From positions 10,655,001 to 10,719,000 of the forward strand of contig JALIGW010000016.1 of the NCBI GenBank assembly GCA_023053685.1: a DNA stretch of 64,000 nt, given 5' to 3'. Positions 12,111 to 23,481 of the stretch are shown here, in pieces. Position 1 is the first letter of the stretch, and every line of letters starts with the position of its first letter. The stretch is from Diadophis punctatus similis (lineage: Eukaryota; Chordata; Lepidosauria; Squamata; Dipsadidae). A program made the position numbers and the translations under genes. Below the pieces are notes generated by a model that made no database searches, had not been told where the DNA came from, and saw nothing but the letters and a program-made list of their open reading frames with translations.

Positions 12111-12523
12111 ATGTTTTTGAGAAAATAGTCATAGAATCCCCATTTCCAGTGTGCTCTGCTTTAAACATTCCACATGTATCTCTCCACGTGAGTGCAATAT
12201 CACTGAAACTCTTTCTTTGAAAACAAAAAAAAGTATATCGAATTAGGTATGTGACCCATATTATCTATTTAAGAGGTAGGAAACCCTAAGATGTTTGAGA
12301 TAACATGACTCATCGTTCCTGGCAATTGACAACATTGGCTAGGCTTGATGAGAGCAGTTATCCAACCTATCTGAAGGACTCCATTTACTTTTCTTTTTAT
12401 ACATACTGTGAATTTCAATCCTTGGTGATTTTATGGACAGGAATATGCAATTTTGGGGGGCAATAGTTCAGAAAAGCTACGCCACTACTTCTAATTTGAT
12501 TTTTTTAAAAAATTTCATTCTAG
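12111..12523. other. Unique DNA, no feature recognised
   Basis: No repeat or coding feature seen. Confidence 0.4.
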
Positions 12524-12531
12524 CTTACATC

Positions 12532-13315
12532 CAGGGGTGAAATTCAGCAGGTTTGGACAGGTTCTATAGAACCAGTGGCAGCGATTATGCTCAGTTTGGA
12601 GAACCGGTAAATCACACAACTGACTGGCCCAGGGGTGAGTTGCTCACTTACCCAGACCGGTACGCTGCTCCACATTTCTTCATGCTTCGCGCGCGCCCCC
12701 TCATGTGATTTTGCTTCTGCGCATGCGCGGAAGCAAAATCGCACCAAAATCTCACGAGGGGATGCATGCGCGAGAGAGATTTCTGTGCGATTTTACTTCC
12801 ACGCATGCGCAGAAGCAAAATCTCACCGAAATCTTGCAAGATTTTGGTGACATTTTGCTTCTGCGCATGTGCAGAAGCAAAATCGCCCAAAAATTCAGAA
12901 AAAAAGATGGCGATGCGCGCGACTGCCCCATGGAGATGGTACCGGAGCAGTCGCGTGCAAATTGGGACATCGGCGGGTCCCTACCGGAGCTACGCACTGG
13001 ACCGCACCGGTAGGAACCCACCCCACCCCACCCTGCCCCTCCCACTCACTCCTTCTCTCCTCCTTCTCGGGCTCATACACACAGAGCAAACATGAGAAGG
13101 AGGCGAGAAGCAGCCAGGTTGAACGCTAGAAGACTTGACCGAACTTTTCTGTCGGTTCTGTGGGCGTGGCTTGGTGGGCGTGGCTTGGTGGGGTGGTGCT
13201 GTCCCATCTTGCCATGAGTGATGTCAAGTTGGGCCACGCCCACTCAGTCACATGACCCCCCCGACCAAGCCACGCCCACAGAACCTGTAGGGGAAAATTT
13301 TGAATGTCACCTCTG
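12532..13315. mobile_element. hAT element hosting a second hAT
   Basis: Left end CAGGGGTGAAATTCAGCAGG and right end TTGAATGTCACCTCTG are flanked by CTTACATC and CTTATATC (7 of 8 identical). Its outer parts match the elements at 13604 and 44939. About 400 bp of the interior (12630-13035) belong to another hAT family. Confidence 0.75.
12630..13035. mobile_element. hAT MITE nested in 12532-13315
   Basis: Begins CAGGGGTGAGTTGCTCACTT and runs to GGTAGGAACCCACCCC..., the same interior and ends as the complete element at 51042-51409. It contains three copies of the inverted motif TTTTGCTTCNNCGCATGNGC with its complement. The right boundary and target duplication are not clear because of a C-rich run. 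Confidence 0.65.
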
Positions 13316-13433
13316 CTTATATCCCTGGTTTCTTGATAGTCTCCCATTACAGGAATAGTAGATCCAACCTTGCTTTGCTTTCCTTCAGCCAAAATAAGCA
13401 AGATGGTAAATAAGGGTGGTGTTGGTGTTGGAT

Positions 13434-13924
13434 TTTTATTTATTTATTTGATTTCTTCGAGTGTTCGCTCTTGTTGACAGATCCTTGCAGTTTTCCTGGC
13501 AAAATTGCAGAAGTGGCTTGCCATTGTCTGCTTCCTATGGCTGAGAGAGAGGGACTGTTCCAACATCCCCCAACTGGCTTTGTGCCTAAGATGGGACTAG
13601 AATCAGGGGTGAAATCCAGCAGGTTCTGACAGGTTCTGGAGAACAGGTAGTGGAAATTTTCAGTAGTTTGGAGAACCAGCAAATACCATCTCTGGCTGGC
13701 TCCAGAGTGGGGTGGGAATGGAGATTTTGCAATATCCTTCCCCCAGGAGTAGGGAGGGAATGGGGATTTTGCAGTTTCCTTCCCCTGCCATGCCTAAGCC
13801 ATGCCCACAAAGCCACACCACGCCCACCAAGCCATGCCCACAGAACTGGTAGTTAAAAAAATTGGATTTCACCACTGACTCCTGGTTTCTAGCCTGTTGC
13901 CTTAATCACTCCACCAAACTAGCT
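13434..13924 (-). mobile_element. tRNA-derived SINE (family C) split by a hAT
   Basis: Left part (13434-13603) has a TTTATTTATTT tail, ATTGTCTGCTTCCT and GATGGGACTAGAA. The right part (13878-13924) has CTGGTTTCTAGCCTG and CCACCAAACTAGCT, the tRNA-like head read on the minus strand. The hAT at 13604-13877 separates the two. Confidence 0.7.
13604..13877. mobile_element. hAT MITE inside a SINE
   Basis: Left CAGGGGTGAAATCCAGCAGG and right GGATTTCACCACTG termini. The flanking octamers ACTAGAAT and ACTCCTGG share only four positions, so the target duplication is lost or altered. The interior resembles 44939-45177. Confidence 0.75.
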
Positions 13925-14601
13925 AGTCTAGCTCTGATCTAATTAAAAAGGCAGAGTTCTCTTTCACTGCCTGCTTTCTGTCCTTCAGCGATAGTTTCTC
14001 AAAATACAGGGTCTCTTACAGGTATATTGAACATACAGTTTCTTGCATGTAAATTACTTATCCCAACACAGAGCCCTGCCTTCCTATACCATCAGGCAGG
14101 TACACACTGGCTTTATAGCCCACTTTCCTGGAATGTCAGTAGGAGCTAAGAGTTGCCCTGGACCAAACACTTGCCATAAAGCAATGGATAATTATTCCAG
14201 ATGTAAGAACGGTCGTACGGGAAATGATTCTTGATGGGTAATTTATAGGTATGGCATGGACTCCTCCATCTGATGCTGGCAGTTGGCATGCTTGAGTGCC
14301 AGCAGTACTAGTGACAAATGGGTCCTGGACTTAGCCTTTCCTTCTGGTGCTGCCAGCTGTTATAATATAAGGCTTAGTAGGCTATGCCCTGAGCTCATCT
14401 GCCTGCACTAGGTTTCCTCTGTGGTTTTTTAATCAACAGCTACCCTTTCAAGACACATAGGGCCAGAAGCAAGAAGTTGCTGTCTGTGAAGATCAGAATT
14501 GACTCCCCCATTAGATTTCTTACCTCTTAGAATTTTGCAGTGTTATCTTCAGCCAAAGGGATGGGGATGGAAGGAAAGAATCAACATTTTTTTTTTAAAA
14601 T
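13925..14601. other. Unique DNA, no feature recognised
   Basis: No repeat or coding feature seen. Confidence 0.4.
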
Positions 14602-14849
14602 AAAGTTGTTATGACCCAGGTCGCCTAGGCAGAAGTAGGCTTTGATAGAGTTATTGCTCTGTTAAATTCCACAACAAATGGCCTTACAATGGCCAGTAAG
14701 GCACCACCCCACACTTCCCTGAAGGCAGCCATCCACAGTTTTACAAACAAAAGCCAGTAAGCAACGAAACCAATTCGCAAAGGCAGAGAGGAAGTCCAAA
14801 GACTAGGTGCAAGCTCATGGGGCAAAGTCCACAGGGCAAGACAAGTAGA

Positions 14850-15640
14850 TGACCCTCACTCTGTCTAAGACCTTGGAGAACTCATATCTAATGACCTAAG
14901 TTCCAGAGCCCACTGTAACAACATTGCCAAAAAGGCACTAAGAGTTGTCAACATAATCTTGCGGAGCTTCTTCTCTGGCAATATTATGCTGCTAACCAGA
15001 GCATACAAAACATTTGTTAGACCAATTCTTGAATACAGCTCACCTGTCTGGAACCCACACTGCATATCAGACATTAATACAATTGAGAGAGTCCAGAAAT
15101 ATTTCACAAGAAGAGTCCTCCACTCCTCTACTTGCAATAGAATATCTTATTCCACCAGACTTGAAATATTGGCATTAGACAATTTAGAACTACGTCACCT
15201 TCGATCTGATCTAAATGTAGTTCATAAAATCATATACCAAAATGTCCTTCCTGTCAATGACTACTTCAGCTTCAATCACAACAATACACGAGCACGCAAT
15301 AGATACAAACTTAATGTAAACCGCTCCAAACTCGACTGCAGAAAATACGACTTCAGCAATAGAGTGATCAATGCCTGGAATGCCCTACCTAACTCTGTGG
15401 TTTCTTCCCCAAACCCCAAAAACTTTAACCTTAGACTGTCTACAGTCGATCTCACCCCATTCCTAAGAGGTCTGTAAGGGGCGTGCATAAGCGCACCACT
15501 ATGCCTACCGTCCCTGTCTTATTGTCTATTGTCCTCATTTATCTGTACTTCTATGCTTATGTTATGTTTATACAAACACCTACTATCTTGTATATGTATG
15601 ACAAACAAATAAAATATATAAATAAAATAAAATATATAAA
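14850..15640 (+). pseudogene. CR1/L2-group LINE, RT C-terminus
   Basis: Starts in a DLGELISND region and continues as an open frame at 14959-15477: RSFFSGNIMLLTRAYKTFVR, PILEYSSPVWNPH, ERVQKYFTRRVLHSS, then VVSSPNPKNFNLRLSTVDL and a stop. The 3' UTR has GGGGCGTGCATAAGCGCACC and an ACAAATAAAATA tail. It is the same family as 30411-30790 and 54361-55489. It is 5' truncated, with a stop upstream of the open part. The element sits inside the LTR 14607-16535, so it is younger than that LTR. Confidence 0.87.
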
Positions 15641-16033
15641 GGCACACAAGGCAAGGCCCAGGCAGAAACACGAGTCAAGGCTGAGTTTTTCTAAAGCTAA
15701 GGGAGTGCAGGCCAAAGCAAATAATTGTTCCCAACAAAGACAATCTACCCGGCTTCTGCTTAAGTCAATGCAAGCCGAGTATTCCTTGTGAGGAGGGGTG
15801 GGGCGACCTTTTCCCGAGCAGCCTCCCAGACTCCTTTGAGCTTGCCTCTGCTCTGTTCTCCGTGTCCTCCGATCGAGTGGGGGAGGCAGCTGTTCCTCAC
15901 CAGAGGGGATCTGCTGCCTCTCAACACCATTGCCTGTCCGCAGCTGATCGATCCTCTCCCATGTCTGTGAGGGCAGGCAGCTCTCCATCCAGTCGACCAT
16001 CTCCCACAATGCCTGAGGGGCCTGGGACAGCAT

Positions 16034-16405
16034 CAGAGGTGGGTTCCTGCTGGAGCTGCCCAGTACGCAGCTCTGGTAGGGAGTGGCAGATTTCGCAACC
16101 GCTCCGGAGCCCTCTCTGCCGGTTCACCAGGCGCATCGCCATTTTTTCCACGTGATTTTTGGTGATTTTCAGGCGATTTTCGCATGCACAGAAGCAAAAT
16201 TGCGCCGAAATCTCTCTCGCACATATGTCCCCTCACAAGATTTTGGTGTGATTTTGCTTCCGCGTATGCGCAGAAGCAAAATTGCGCAAGAGGGCACGCG
16301 CCCACAGCGAGCACATGCACCCCCGAAGCGAGTGCGCACGCCACCGAAGGGTGGAGATGCGCATGCATGGCTACGGCAGCAAGGTAAGTGAGCAACCCGC
16401 CCCTG
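16034..16405. mobile_element. hAT MITE inside an LTR
   Basis: Left CAGAGGTGGGTTCCTGC and right GAGCAACCCGCCCCTG termini; exact 8-bp duplication GACAGCAT (16026-16033 and 16406-16413). The interior carries copies of the GCAAAATTGCGC / GATTTTGCTTC motif pair. It matches 53821-54239. Confidence 0.9.
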
Positions 16406-16540
16406 GACAGCATCATCCTCAGCCCCTGGACTCTCCAGACATTCCAGGGGAGACGTGCCATCCCCATCCGACAGTCCCGGTTCCAACTCCTCCTACTCCT
16501 CCTCTTCCGAACTGGGATTCGGTGGGGTCATGACAAAAGT

Positions 16541-17058
16541 ACTTTAAAAGAAACAAAGAATATCTTTGAAATCTAGTAATCTAAGAAAATATGTAAAAAT
16601 ATTTAGTACAGACATTTTTGTATCGATGTGGGTTTTTTTTTTAAAGGAAAAATCAGTTTACTGCATGAAGAAAAGAAAGGATGGGATGATGAAAAAACAC
16701 ATGCAAAACTAATACAGAATATTTCTGCATTTGCAACTTACAGCATCATCCGGCCATCTGCTTTGACGATATATCACTAATGAAGACAGGTTTTATATCA
16801 CTGCAGCAATGGCAAGGTAACGCTATAAATCAGTAGTGCAGAAATGTTAATGAAGCAGAATTAGGCAGTCCTATCCATCCTTTGGCTTATTTGGAAGCAA
16901 AAGTAAGAGGTTGCTAGAAAATTACCAATATTTATCATTTTGTTTATGTTTTGCAATTTGACCCCACATTTTCATTCATAATTCATCCTGCTTGTCCTAT
17001 CAGGAGAGAAACAAATATAACTCATTCTTAATCACAGATGCATTGACCAGCTAGGAAT
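16541..17058. other. AT-rich unique DNA
   Basis: No feature recognised. Confidence 0.4.
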
Positions 17059-17322
17059 CAGGGGTGAAATGCTCCTGGTTCGGGCGTGCCTGCTGGTCGT
17101 TGGAGAGCCAGTCATGATGGCAGCAGGAGGCATTGCCCGCCCGGACACCGCCATTTGGGTTCTTTTACCCTCTGCGCATGCGCAGAATGCTTTGCGCATG
17201 TGCAGAGGGTAAAAGAACCCAAATGGCGGCATCTGGGCGGGCAGGCGATGCCTCCCGCTGCCGTTGCGACCGGCTCTCCGACAACCGGCAGGCACGCCCG
17301 AACCGGGAGCATTTCACCTCTG
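17059..17322. mobile_element. Palindromic hAT-like MITE
   Basis: 264-bp near-perfect palindrome, termini CAGGGGTGAAATGCTCC and GGAGCATTTCACCTCTG. The centre has TTTTACCCTCTGCGCATGCG and its complement. The flanks CTAGGAAT and CTCTCCGG do not match, so the 8-bp duplication is missing or this is a deletion copy. A related palindrome sits inside 60180-60794. Confidence 0.78.
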
Positions 17323-17676
17323 CTCTCCGGTGGTCCTAACTAACTTGGTTAACACATTATTGCCAACGAGGGAAGAGTGGAATAGAGTCACCAATCCTTG
17401 TTTTTAATTTATCTAACCGATAGCAGACAGGCACCAAAGATTAGTAGCCCAATAAGTCTTAACTTAGCCAATGATACTGACTTAAGAGGTGCAAGAAGTA
17501 AGGAGAAGAAACCAGTTGCTACAATGAAGAGTGTTCAGAACTAAGCATCAATTAGTTTATGTTATTCAAACATAGTCTTTATGTGATTTGTCACAGCACT
17601 GCCAGGTCTTCCCTGCCAGGAATGTCACAGCGTAGAAGATCCGTAGATGTTCTCCCCTATCCCATGACTTTGTAAA

Positions 17677-17681
<5 letters not shown>
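17323..17681. other. Unique DNA, no feature recognised
   Basis: No repeat or coding feature seen. Confidence 0.4.
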
Positions 17682-17719
<38 letters not shown>

Positions 17720-17744
17720 CCTCCCTCCCTCCCTCCCTCCCTCC

Positions 17745-17812
<68 letters not shown>
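17682..17812. repeat. (CT)n microsatellite with (CCCT)n centre
   Basis: A 131-bp pure pyrimidine run: (TC)n, a block of CCCT units at about 17715-17748, then (TC)n. Confidence 0.97.
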
Positions 17813-17814
<2 letters not shown>

Positions 17815-18197
17815 CATCATAATAGTGGAATTATTTTCTCAGCTAGCTGGCTGCATCTAGCAAACTTTGTTTGATCTCAAGAGGCTGAGCAGGATTTGGT
17901 AAGAAGTGGAGTGGGAAACCATCAGAGAACACTAGGATGATTAGGCTAGACAGAGAAGGTGAAAATGATCTTTGATGAAAGCAGCAGGAAACCATTTCTA
18001 CATAATTGCAAACAGAAAGACAGAGAGGCTCAATTTAATGAACCTTTCATTTCACTTTTGAGCAGGCGAAAACCAATCCAACTTTAGCACCAACTTTAGC
18101 ACCAATCCAAAAGATGAATAGGGTCAAATCTAGTTAGTTCTTGGATGGGTAAAGGCCCATTACTGGGATGTTTCACACACATGCACACACACGCATG
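17813..18197. other. Unique DNA, no feature recognised
   Basis: Nothing recognised apart from a short ACACACGCATGCATGC stretch just before the next LTR. Confidence 0.4.
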
Positions 18198-18202
18198 CAT
18201 GC

Positions 18203-18739
18203 TGTTGTGGCCTGCCGGCAGCCAAATCAGAGGAGTAGGAGGCGTGGGAGTCAGGGCCAGCATCAAGACAACCTGAAAGCTCTGAGTGGGAAGAGGGAAT
18301 GGAGCTGGCAGAGAGAGAGGGGGGGGCAGGAGGGAGAGAGAGAGGCGGAGCCTGGGCCATCCGTCAGCCCTCAGATGGAGAGTCAACAGCCCCCAGGTCT
18401 GGAGGTGGCTGATGAGGAAGAGGAGGAACAGCTGGGTCCAGTGCCTGACGCGCAGATGCGCAGAAGGCAGAGGAGAGGAGAGCAGTGGAAATCCGTGGGC
18501 CGATCCTTGGGAAGGAAGAGCCACCACTGCTAGCGAAGCCCCACCCTAGCTCTGGGGATAAAAGGCAGGGGGCGGAGATGAATAGATGTGGCAGACAACT
18601 ATTCATCTCCCCTGCCGGACAGACTTGTTAGCCTGCGGTGAAAGAGAAACTTTTTGCCGGGGCTGCTGGTGCTCCTAATAAAGGAATCATTGCTTCAACT
18701 ACAGAAGGTTTGTCATGTTTGGAAAGCTGGGTCAGAACA
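18203..18739 (+). mobile_element. Solo LTR, gypsy-type, related to 4948-5651
   Basis: Starts TGTTGTGGCCTGCCGGC and ends GGTCAGAACA. The flanking 5-mers CATGC and CATGT match at four of five positions. A TATA-like GGGATAAAAGGC lies near 18555 and an AATAAA near 18678, so U3, R and U5 order is plus. The U3 has a frame open from the second base of the LTR, in the same register as in the 4948 LTR, with ADEEEEEQLGPVPDAQ at about 18405-18455 and RRRQRRGEQW after it. Confidence 0.75.
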
Positions 18740-18748
18740 CATGTGTGC

Positions 18749-18795
18749 GCGCGCACACGCACACACGCACACACAGACACACACACACACACAGA
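18749..18795. repeat. (CA)n/(CG)n microsatellite
   Basis: Alternating purine-pyrimidine run with GCGCGCACACGC followed by (CA)n. Such a run has Z-DNA potential. Confidence 0.9.
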
Positions 18796-19699
18796 ACAAA
18801 ACTCATCCTGGGAAATCTGGCAGGAGATGCTATTGTGTTAATATCTGATTCATCTAATCTTTTGCCAATTGTTTAAACAGTGTTAGTCTCCCTCTCTTTC
18901 TAAGTAGATGCATATGCTAAATCTGTAAGCTTTGGAAGATTCACTTCGTGTTGGAACAAAATGGCATGTCCCATATTAGAAAAAGAATCATTCCGATGAA
19001 CTTTCCCCTACATTCCTGGCCCCACATCTGTTTGCCAGGCACTGCCTGCCATAAATCGACATTCTAAAAATTCAAAAACAGTGTTTTGATGTTTCGAATA
19101 GTGCAGGATGGGTAGAAGAGTACTCTGACATTTGGCAAGGGATAAAAATGACATTTCCACACCAAGGCAGGATGGGGAGGAAATTCCTTGGACCAAAAGA
19201 TAGAAATATGCTGCTCTGCTTATGGGCTGACAGGGAACATCTAAGAATAGCAATTCTTGACCACCCAATCCTCTAAATATTTCCTTGCAATTGTCTTAAT
19301 TTTATTCTTTCAAAGACAGCATCTCCTCTGCAATGCATGGCTTGGTTCTCTTACAGAAAAATTGTTCTCATTATAACTCAAAAGACCTTGCTGTCAGATT
19401 ACCCAAAAAAGAAAAAAGTCTTGGCAAAAATAGCACACATATTTTCATAGATTTGCAAGAAATAGATTTGAAGCTTCATCAGATCAGTGCTTTCAGTAAT
19501 CGGAATATAGAATCCTGAATATTTGGGATGAATCTTATTCATTCTGCCTTTTGTGGTATAGAAACTAAGAGATACAGATCTAAGAAATGACTACTTGGGT
19601 ATGCAAGTTGGAAAAAGGGGGTGGGAGAGAGAAGTTAGCTTCTAAGGAGAAGAAAAGATTGCAGGTAGAACAATATTCTCCAGTAGAGATGGTTTAAAT
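18796..19699. other. Unique DNA, no feature recognised
   Basis: No repeat boundary or coding similarity seen. Confidence 0.4.
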
Positions 19700-19707
19700 C
19701 TGATACA

Positions 19708-20598
19708 GATTAACAGAGTTGGAAGGGACCTTATAGGTCAGTGATGGCGAACCTTTTTTTCCTCGGGTGCCGAAAGCACGTGTGTGCACGCTATCGCGCA
19801 TGCGCAAGTGCCCACACCCATAATTCAATCCCTGGGGATGTCGAAAACGGCCTCCCCCGCCCTCCCCCGAGGCCCTCTGGAGGCCAGAAATGGCCCATTT
19901 CCCAACTTCTGGTGGGCCTGGTAGGCCCGTTTTTCGCCCTCCCCAGGCTCCAGCGGCTTCCCTGGAGCCTGGGGAGGGCGAAACCTCCCCCCCCCGAGCC
20001 CCTCCGGAAGCTGAAAACACCCTCCCAGAGCCTCCGTGCAAGCCGAAAATCAGCTGGCCGGCATGCACATGCACGCTGGAGCTGAGCTAGGGCAACGGCT
20101 CACGTGCCGGCAGATATGGCTCCACGTGCCACCTGTGGCACACGTGCCATAGGTTCGCCATCACTGTTATAGGTCATCTAGTCTAACTCCCCTCTCAATC
20201 AGGAGACCTTACACCATTTCTGACAAATGGCAGTCCAATCTCTTTTTGAAAGTCTCAAGTGATGAAGCTCCCACAACTTCCGAAGGCAAGCTGTTCCATG
20301 GTTGATTGTTCTCACTGTCAGAAAGTTCCTCCTTATTTCTAGGTTGAATCTCTCCTTGATCAGTTTTCATCCATTATTCCTTGTCTGGCTTTCAGGTGCC
20401 TTGGAAAATAGTTGACCCCTTCCTCTCAGTGGCAGCCCCTCAGATATGGAACACTGCTGTCATGTCTCCACTGGTCCTTCTCTTCACTAGACTAGCCATG
20501 CCCAGTTCCTGTAACCGTTCTTCATACGTTTTAGTCTCCAGTCCCCTAATCATCCTGATTGCTCTTCTGTGCACTTTTTCTAGAGTCTCAACATCTTA
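19708..20598 (-). pseudogene. CR1 LINE 3' end split by a hAT
   Basis: The left part (19708-19738) is the CR1 3' terminus AGAGTTGGAAGGGACCTTAT. The right part (20167-20598) continues the minus-strand CR1 ORF2 end, for example the complement of CATCCCTGTTGTGG-type CR1 blocks and CTGTTCCATGGTTGATTG. It is diverged and frameshifted. The element is older than the hAT inside it. Confidence 0.85.
19739..20166. mobile_element. hAT MITE (CAGTGATGGCGAACCT family) inside CR1
   Basis: Perfect inverted termini CAGTGATGGCGAACCT and AGGTTCGCCATCACTG. Perfect 8-bp duplication TTATAGGT (19731-19738 and 20167-20174). The GC-rich interior includes an imperfect GGAGGCC/GGCCTCC-type palindrome. No transposase. 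Confidence 0.94.
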
Positions 20599-21788
20599 AA
20601 TTGGACATGAAGTTTCTTTTAATGTAGCTCATAAATGCCTGTATCTTTTTAGATTCTGCATCAGCTTGTGATTCAGTCTGGAGACATTAAGATAGCTTTT
20701 TGTTTTTATTTTATTTATTGTTTTGGTAATAGTCCAGCAATGTGTGCATATTTGTGCACTTTGCCACAACTTTTGATCCTTTTGGCTCATTTGCCTTATC
20801 AATCCACAGGAGCATAGAAGCACATCAGTAAGACGTTGTTGATTCAGTGGCATAATCATATTAAGGTTGTCCTAGTTTTCCTCCCCTTAGGGTTTATCAA
20901 TGCATGGATGTGCATAAATAATAATGTAGAAGAGGGAACTGTCATGAACCGAGCAAGGTAAAAGCCATGACAAACTGTTTACAGTTTCATTTCCAGAATT
21001 AATTTTAGAAATTCTCCCAGCTGAACAAGAATTCAGGAGCAATGTTAATATAGCAAAAAGTAAATCCAGTGGAACAATAATGGAATAAAACCAAGGAAAC
21101 TTGTAAAAGTGATATTCATCATTGGAATTGTTTGTGATTATATTTTAGTATCTCCTTTTTATGAGTTCCCATCCATCTTGTGCTCTTTTGCTCATTAATT
21201 TGTCCTTTCATAGAATCCTACTTATCACTACTCTGAGTTTACTAGACTTTCTGGTTTTCTTTTTTTGTTCACCAACAGACACACCACACAAATAGAAAAA
21301 AAAAACCCTCTTGCTTCCAAAAAGTATGTGTTGCTGAAATGAGGCTTGGAGGCACATGGATTGCAAGTTGTTTACCTCGGTTTTAAATGGTAGTTGCAAC
21401 ATAACCTTTTTCTTAACCTTTCTCTCTCTGTCTCTGTATGTATACACACAATATTTTTGTTTTCCTGTGACCACATCAGCCCAATTCCCTATAATATTTT
21501 CAAAATAATTGTCTCTGGTTCAGTAAGTTCATTAATCAATTTGCTCAACACTCTGGAATGTATTTCACATTATGCACCGATGACCTGAGAAATTCAATTA
21601 AGAAATAACATGCTAACCTTTCTCTAAGGAGCACAGGAACACCATACCTAGGTTTTATCTCACTTTTATAAAGGAGATTAGATAGTAGCCTACTAACATG
21701 GACTATAAAGCAGGCTGGTTTTTGACTGATCTGTTCTACTTGCTTCTTGCAACACTACATGAGCACCTGGGCTTAAGAGATGCCTTCT
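20599..21788. other. Unique DNA, no feature recognised
   Basis: 1.2 kb of AT-rich sequence without a recognised repeat or exon. Confidence 0.4.
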
Positions 21789-21801
21789 ATTACCTCTAAA
21801 G

Positions 21802-22415
21802 TCCCAAAGGTACTTTTTTCAAGAGGCAACTGGACTTTCTTGTTTTTCTTCAAAGATGTTTCACTTCTCATCCAAGAAGCTTCTTCATCTCTGACTGGAG
21901 GGTGGGGAATGGAAGGATTTATATTCCTTGCAGACAACTGGTCATTTGCATTCTTAGAGAGCCATTGAAGCCACTTGGAGGTTTGTCTGTGTCCTCAGGG
22001 TCATGGGTGTGGAGCATTCTTGGAACTGCTGAAAGGACTGTGTTCTGGAGTTGTGCTTTCTGCAGGATGTTTTCTGCCCTGTGTCCCTTCACTGTTGAAC
22101 ACACGGGCAGGCTGTTGGGGACGAGTCTGTGTTCTCTGCATCTCAAACTGAAGTGCAAATGGTTCCTGTAGTGTGTGGTTTTTCTGGAAAACTATTCATA
22201 CACCCATACCAATGATTCTCTAAAAGAATGCAAGTGACCAGCTGTCTGCAAGGAATATAAATCCTTCCTTTCCCCACCATTCAGTCAGAGCTGAAGAGGC
22301 TTCTTGGATGAGAAGCAAAATGTCTTCAAAGAAGAAGAAGAAGAAAGTCCAGTTGCCTCTTGGAAAAGCATCTTTGGGATAGCCAAGACCTGGATGACTG
22401 AGAATCTCCATAGAC
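21802..22415. mobile_element. Foldback Penelope-like unit (unit 1)
   Basis: Two arms face outward. The left arm (about 21802-21960, minus) and the right arm (about 22230-22415, plus) both end AAGTCCAGTTGCCTCTT... with CTTTGGGA at the outer edge. The unit is flanked by ATTACCTCTAAAG (21789-21801) and ATTAACTCTAAAG (22416-22428), 12 of 13 identical. Each arm carries AAGCTTCTTGGATGAGAAG-type hairpin sequence next to a GAAAC or AAAAT core. Assignment to the Penelope superfamily rests on the resemblance of these ends to vertebrate Penelope-like termini as I know them. No reverse transcriptase remains. Confidence 0.6.
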
Positions 22416-22428
22416 ATTAACTCTAAAG

Positions 22429-23008
22429 CTTCTTCAGCCAGATAACCAATCCTTCAGCAAGTTGCTAGAATTATACAGACCTATATGTTAGCTTATGTTC
22501 CCTATCAGCTGCACTCGTGCAAAGCCACACCATGGTCATCATAAACCTATGCACAAGACTTAGTCTCTTGACAAAGCTGACCCAGAAATTCTGCATATAT
22601 GAATGATATTCGTCCATCGTGTTCAAAGAGGACCTTGAACATCTAACAGGTTGTGGACTGTCCATGATTTAATTTAATTTAATTTAATAGATTTGTATGC
22701 CGATGTGTCCGCAGATAGCTAATAAGGCCTATATGGGCACGAAATGTTTTGCCACATGTTGGGCAGACATGTGTGGGCACCATTGTTGCAGCTCGCTTCT
22801 CTTGTGCTATGGTTGTTCAACCATAGCATATATGAATAGAGAGCAGAGGAAGGAGAGACTAATAGGAAACTCTGTTCCCTGTGTTAGTGACAGTCATGTG
22901 CACTGAGATGTGTATCTGCTTCCTGTTCGACCTGGAATCTGAAAGGGCACTGCAATAGGCACAGCTGAGCCTTTGAAGATTTTGACTTTCTTCTTTGATT
23001 ATAACTAT
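22429..23008. other. Unique DNA with a short (TTTAA)n
   Basis: A (TTTAA)n stretch at 22666-22689 precedes ATAGATTTGTATGCCG, possibly an old LINE tail. Nothing else recognised. Confidence 0.4.
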
Positions 23009-23023
23009 CACCAACTTCAACAA

Positions 23024-23284
23024 TAGCAATAGCACTTAGACTTATATATACCGCTTCACAGTGCTTTACAGCCCTCTCTAAGCGGTTTACAGAGTCAGCC
23101 TATTGCCCCCAACAATCTGGGTCCTCATTTTACCCACCTCGGAAGGATGGAAGGCTCAGTCAACCTTGAGCAGGTGAGACCCAAACTGCCAAACTGCTGG
23201 AAGCTAGTGATCAGCAGAAGTAGCCAATTGCATTCTAACCACTGCGCCACTGCGGCTTCTAGTTAGTCCCTTGATTGGGACTAA
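23024..23284 (-). mobile_element. tRNA-derived squamate SINE (family A)
   Basis: Minus-strand order: CGCAGTGGTTAGAATGCAAT (A-box side), a degenerate B box, then TTGACTGAGCCTTCCATCC, GACCCAGATTGTTGGGGGCA, CCGCTTAGAGAGGGCTGTAA, and GGTATATATAAGTCTAAGTG with an (ATTGCT)n tail. A 15-bp target duplication CACCAACTTCAACAA lies at 23009-23023 and 23285-23299. This matches the squamate SINE type whose 3' end resembles BovB-group LINEs. Confidence 0.9.
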
Positions 23285-23481
23285 CACCAACTTCAACAAA
23301 CTCAGGTCCAGAGGAAGAATCCAATAATCTTCCTTTGCTTGTGTTTCCAAAGGTTTGGAGTTTGGGGGGAAAACTGGGTAAAGCTGTTAGCTATGCTACT
23401 CCCCAGCCAGGGTTGCCCAGGATAACCCAATTGATGCTAGGAAGACATCTCAGTTTGCTCATCTGCTTTATTAGCTTAGAG

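Larger units (their letters stand above)
14607..16535 (-). mobile_element. Solo LTR (gypsy-type), interrupted by a LINE and a hAT
   Basis: Ends TGTTATGACCC and GGGTCATGACA are inverted TG...CA termini, with a perfect 5-bp target duplication AAAGT (14602-14606 and 16536-16540). Removing the LINE (14850-15640) and the hAT (16034-16405 plus one duplication) leaves an LTR of roughly 770 bp. On the minus strand it has PGPSGIVG near the hAT site and EEQLPPPLDRRTRRTEQR about 150 bp downstream, resembling blocks in the LTRs at 4948 and 18203 but in two different frames. Confidence 0.82.

Noticed and set aside
13126..13401. ORFs in the CACGCCCA-rich segment
   Set aside because: They arise from short repeated motifs within non-coding hAT elements.
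13596..13885. Target duplication for the hAT at 13604
   Set aside because: ACTAGAAT and ACTCCTGG share only four positions.
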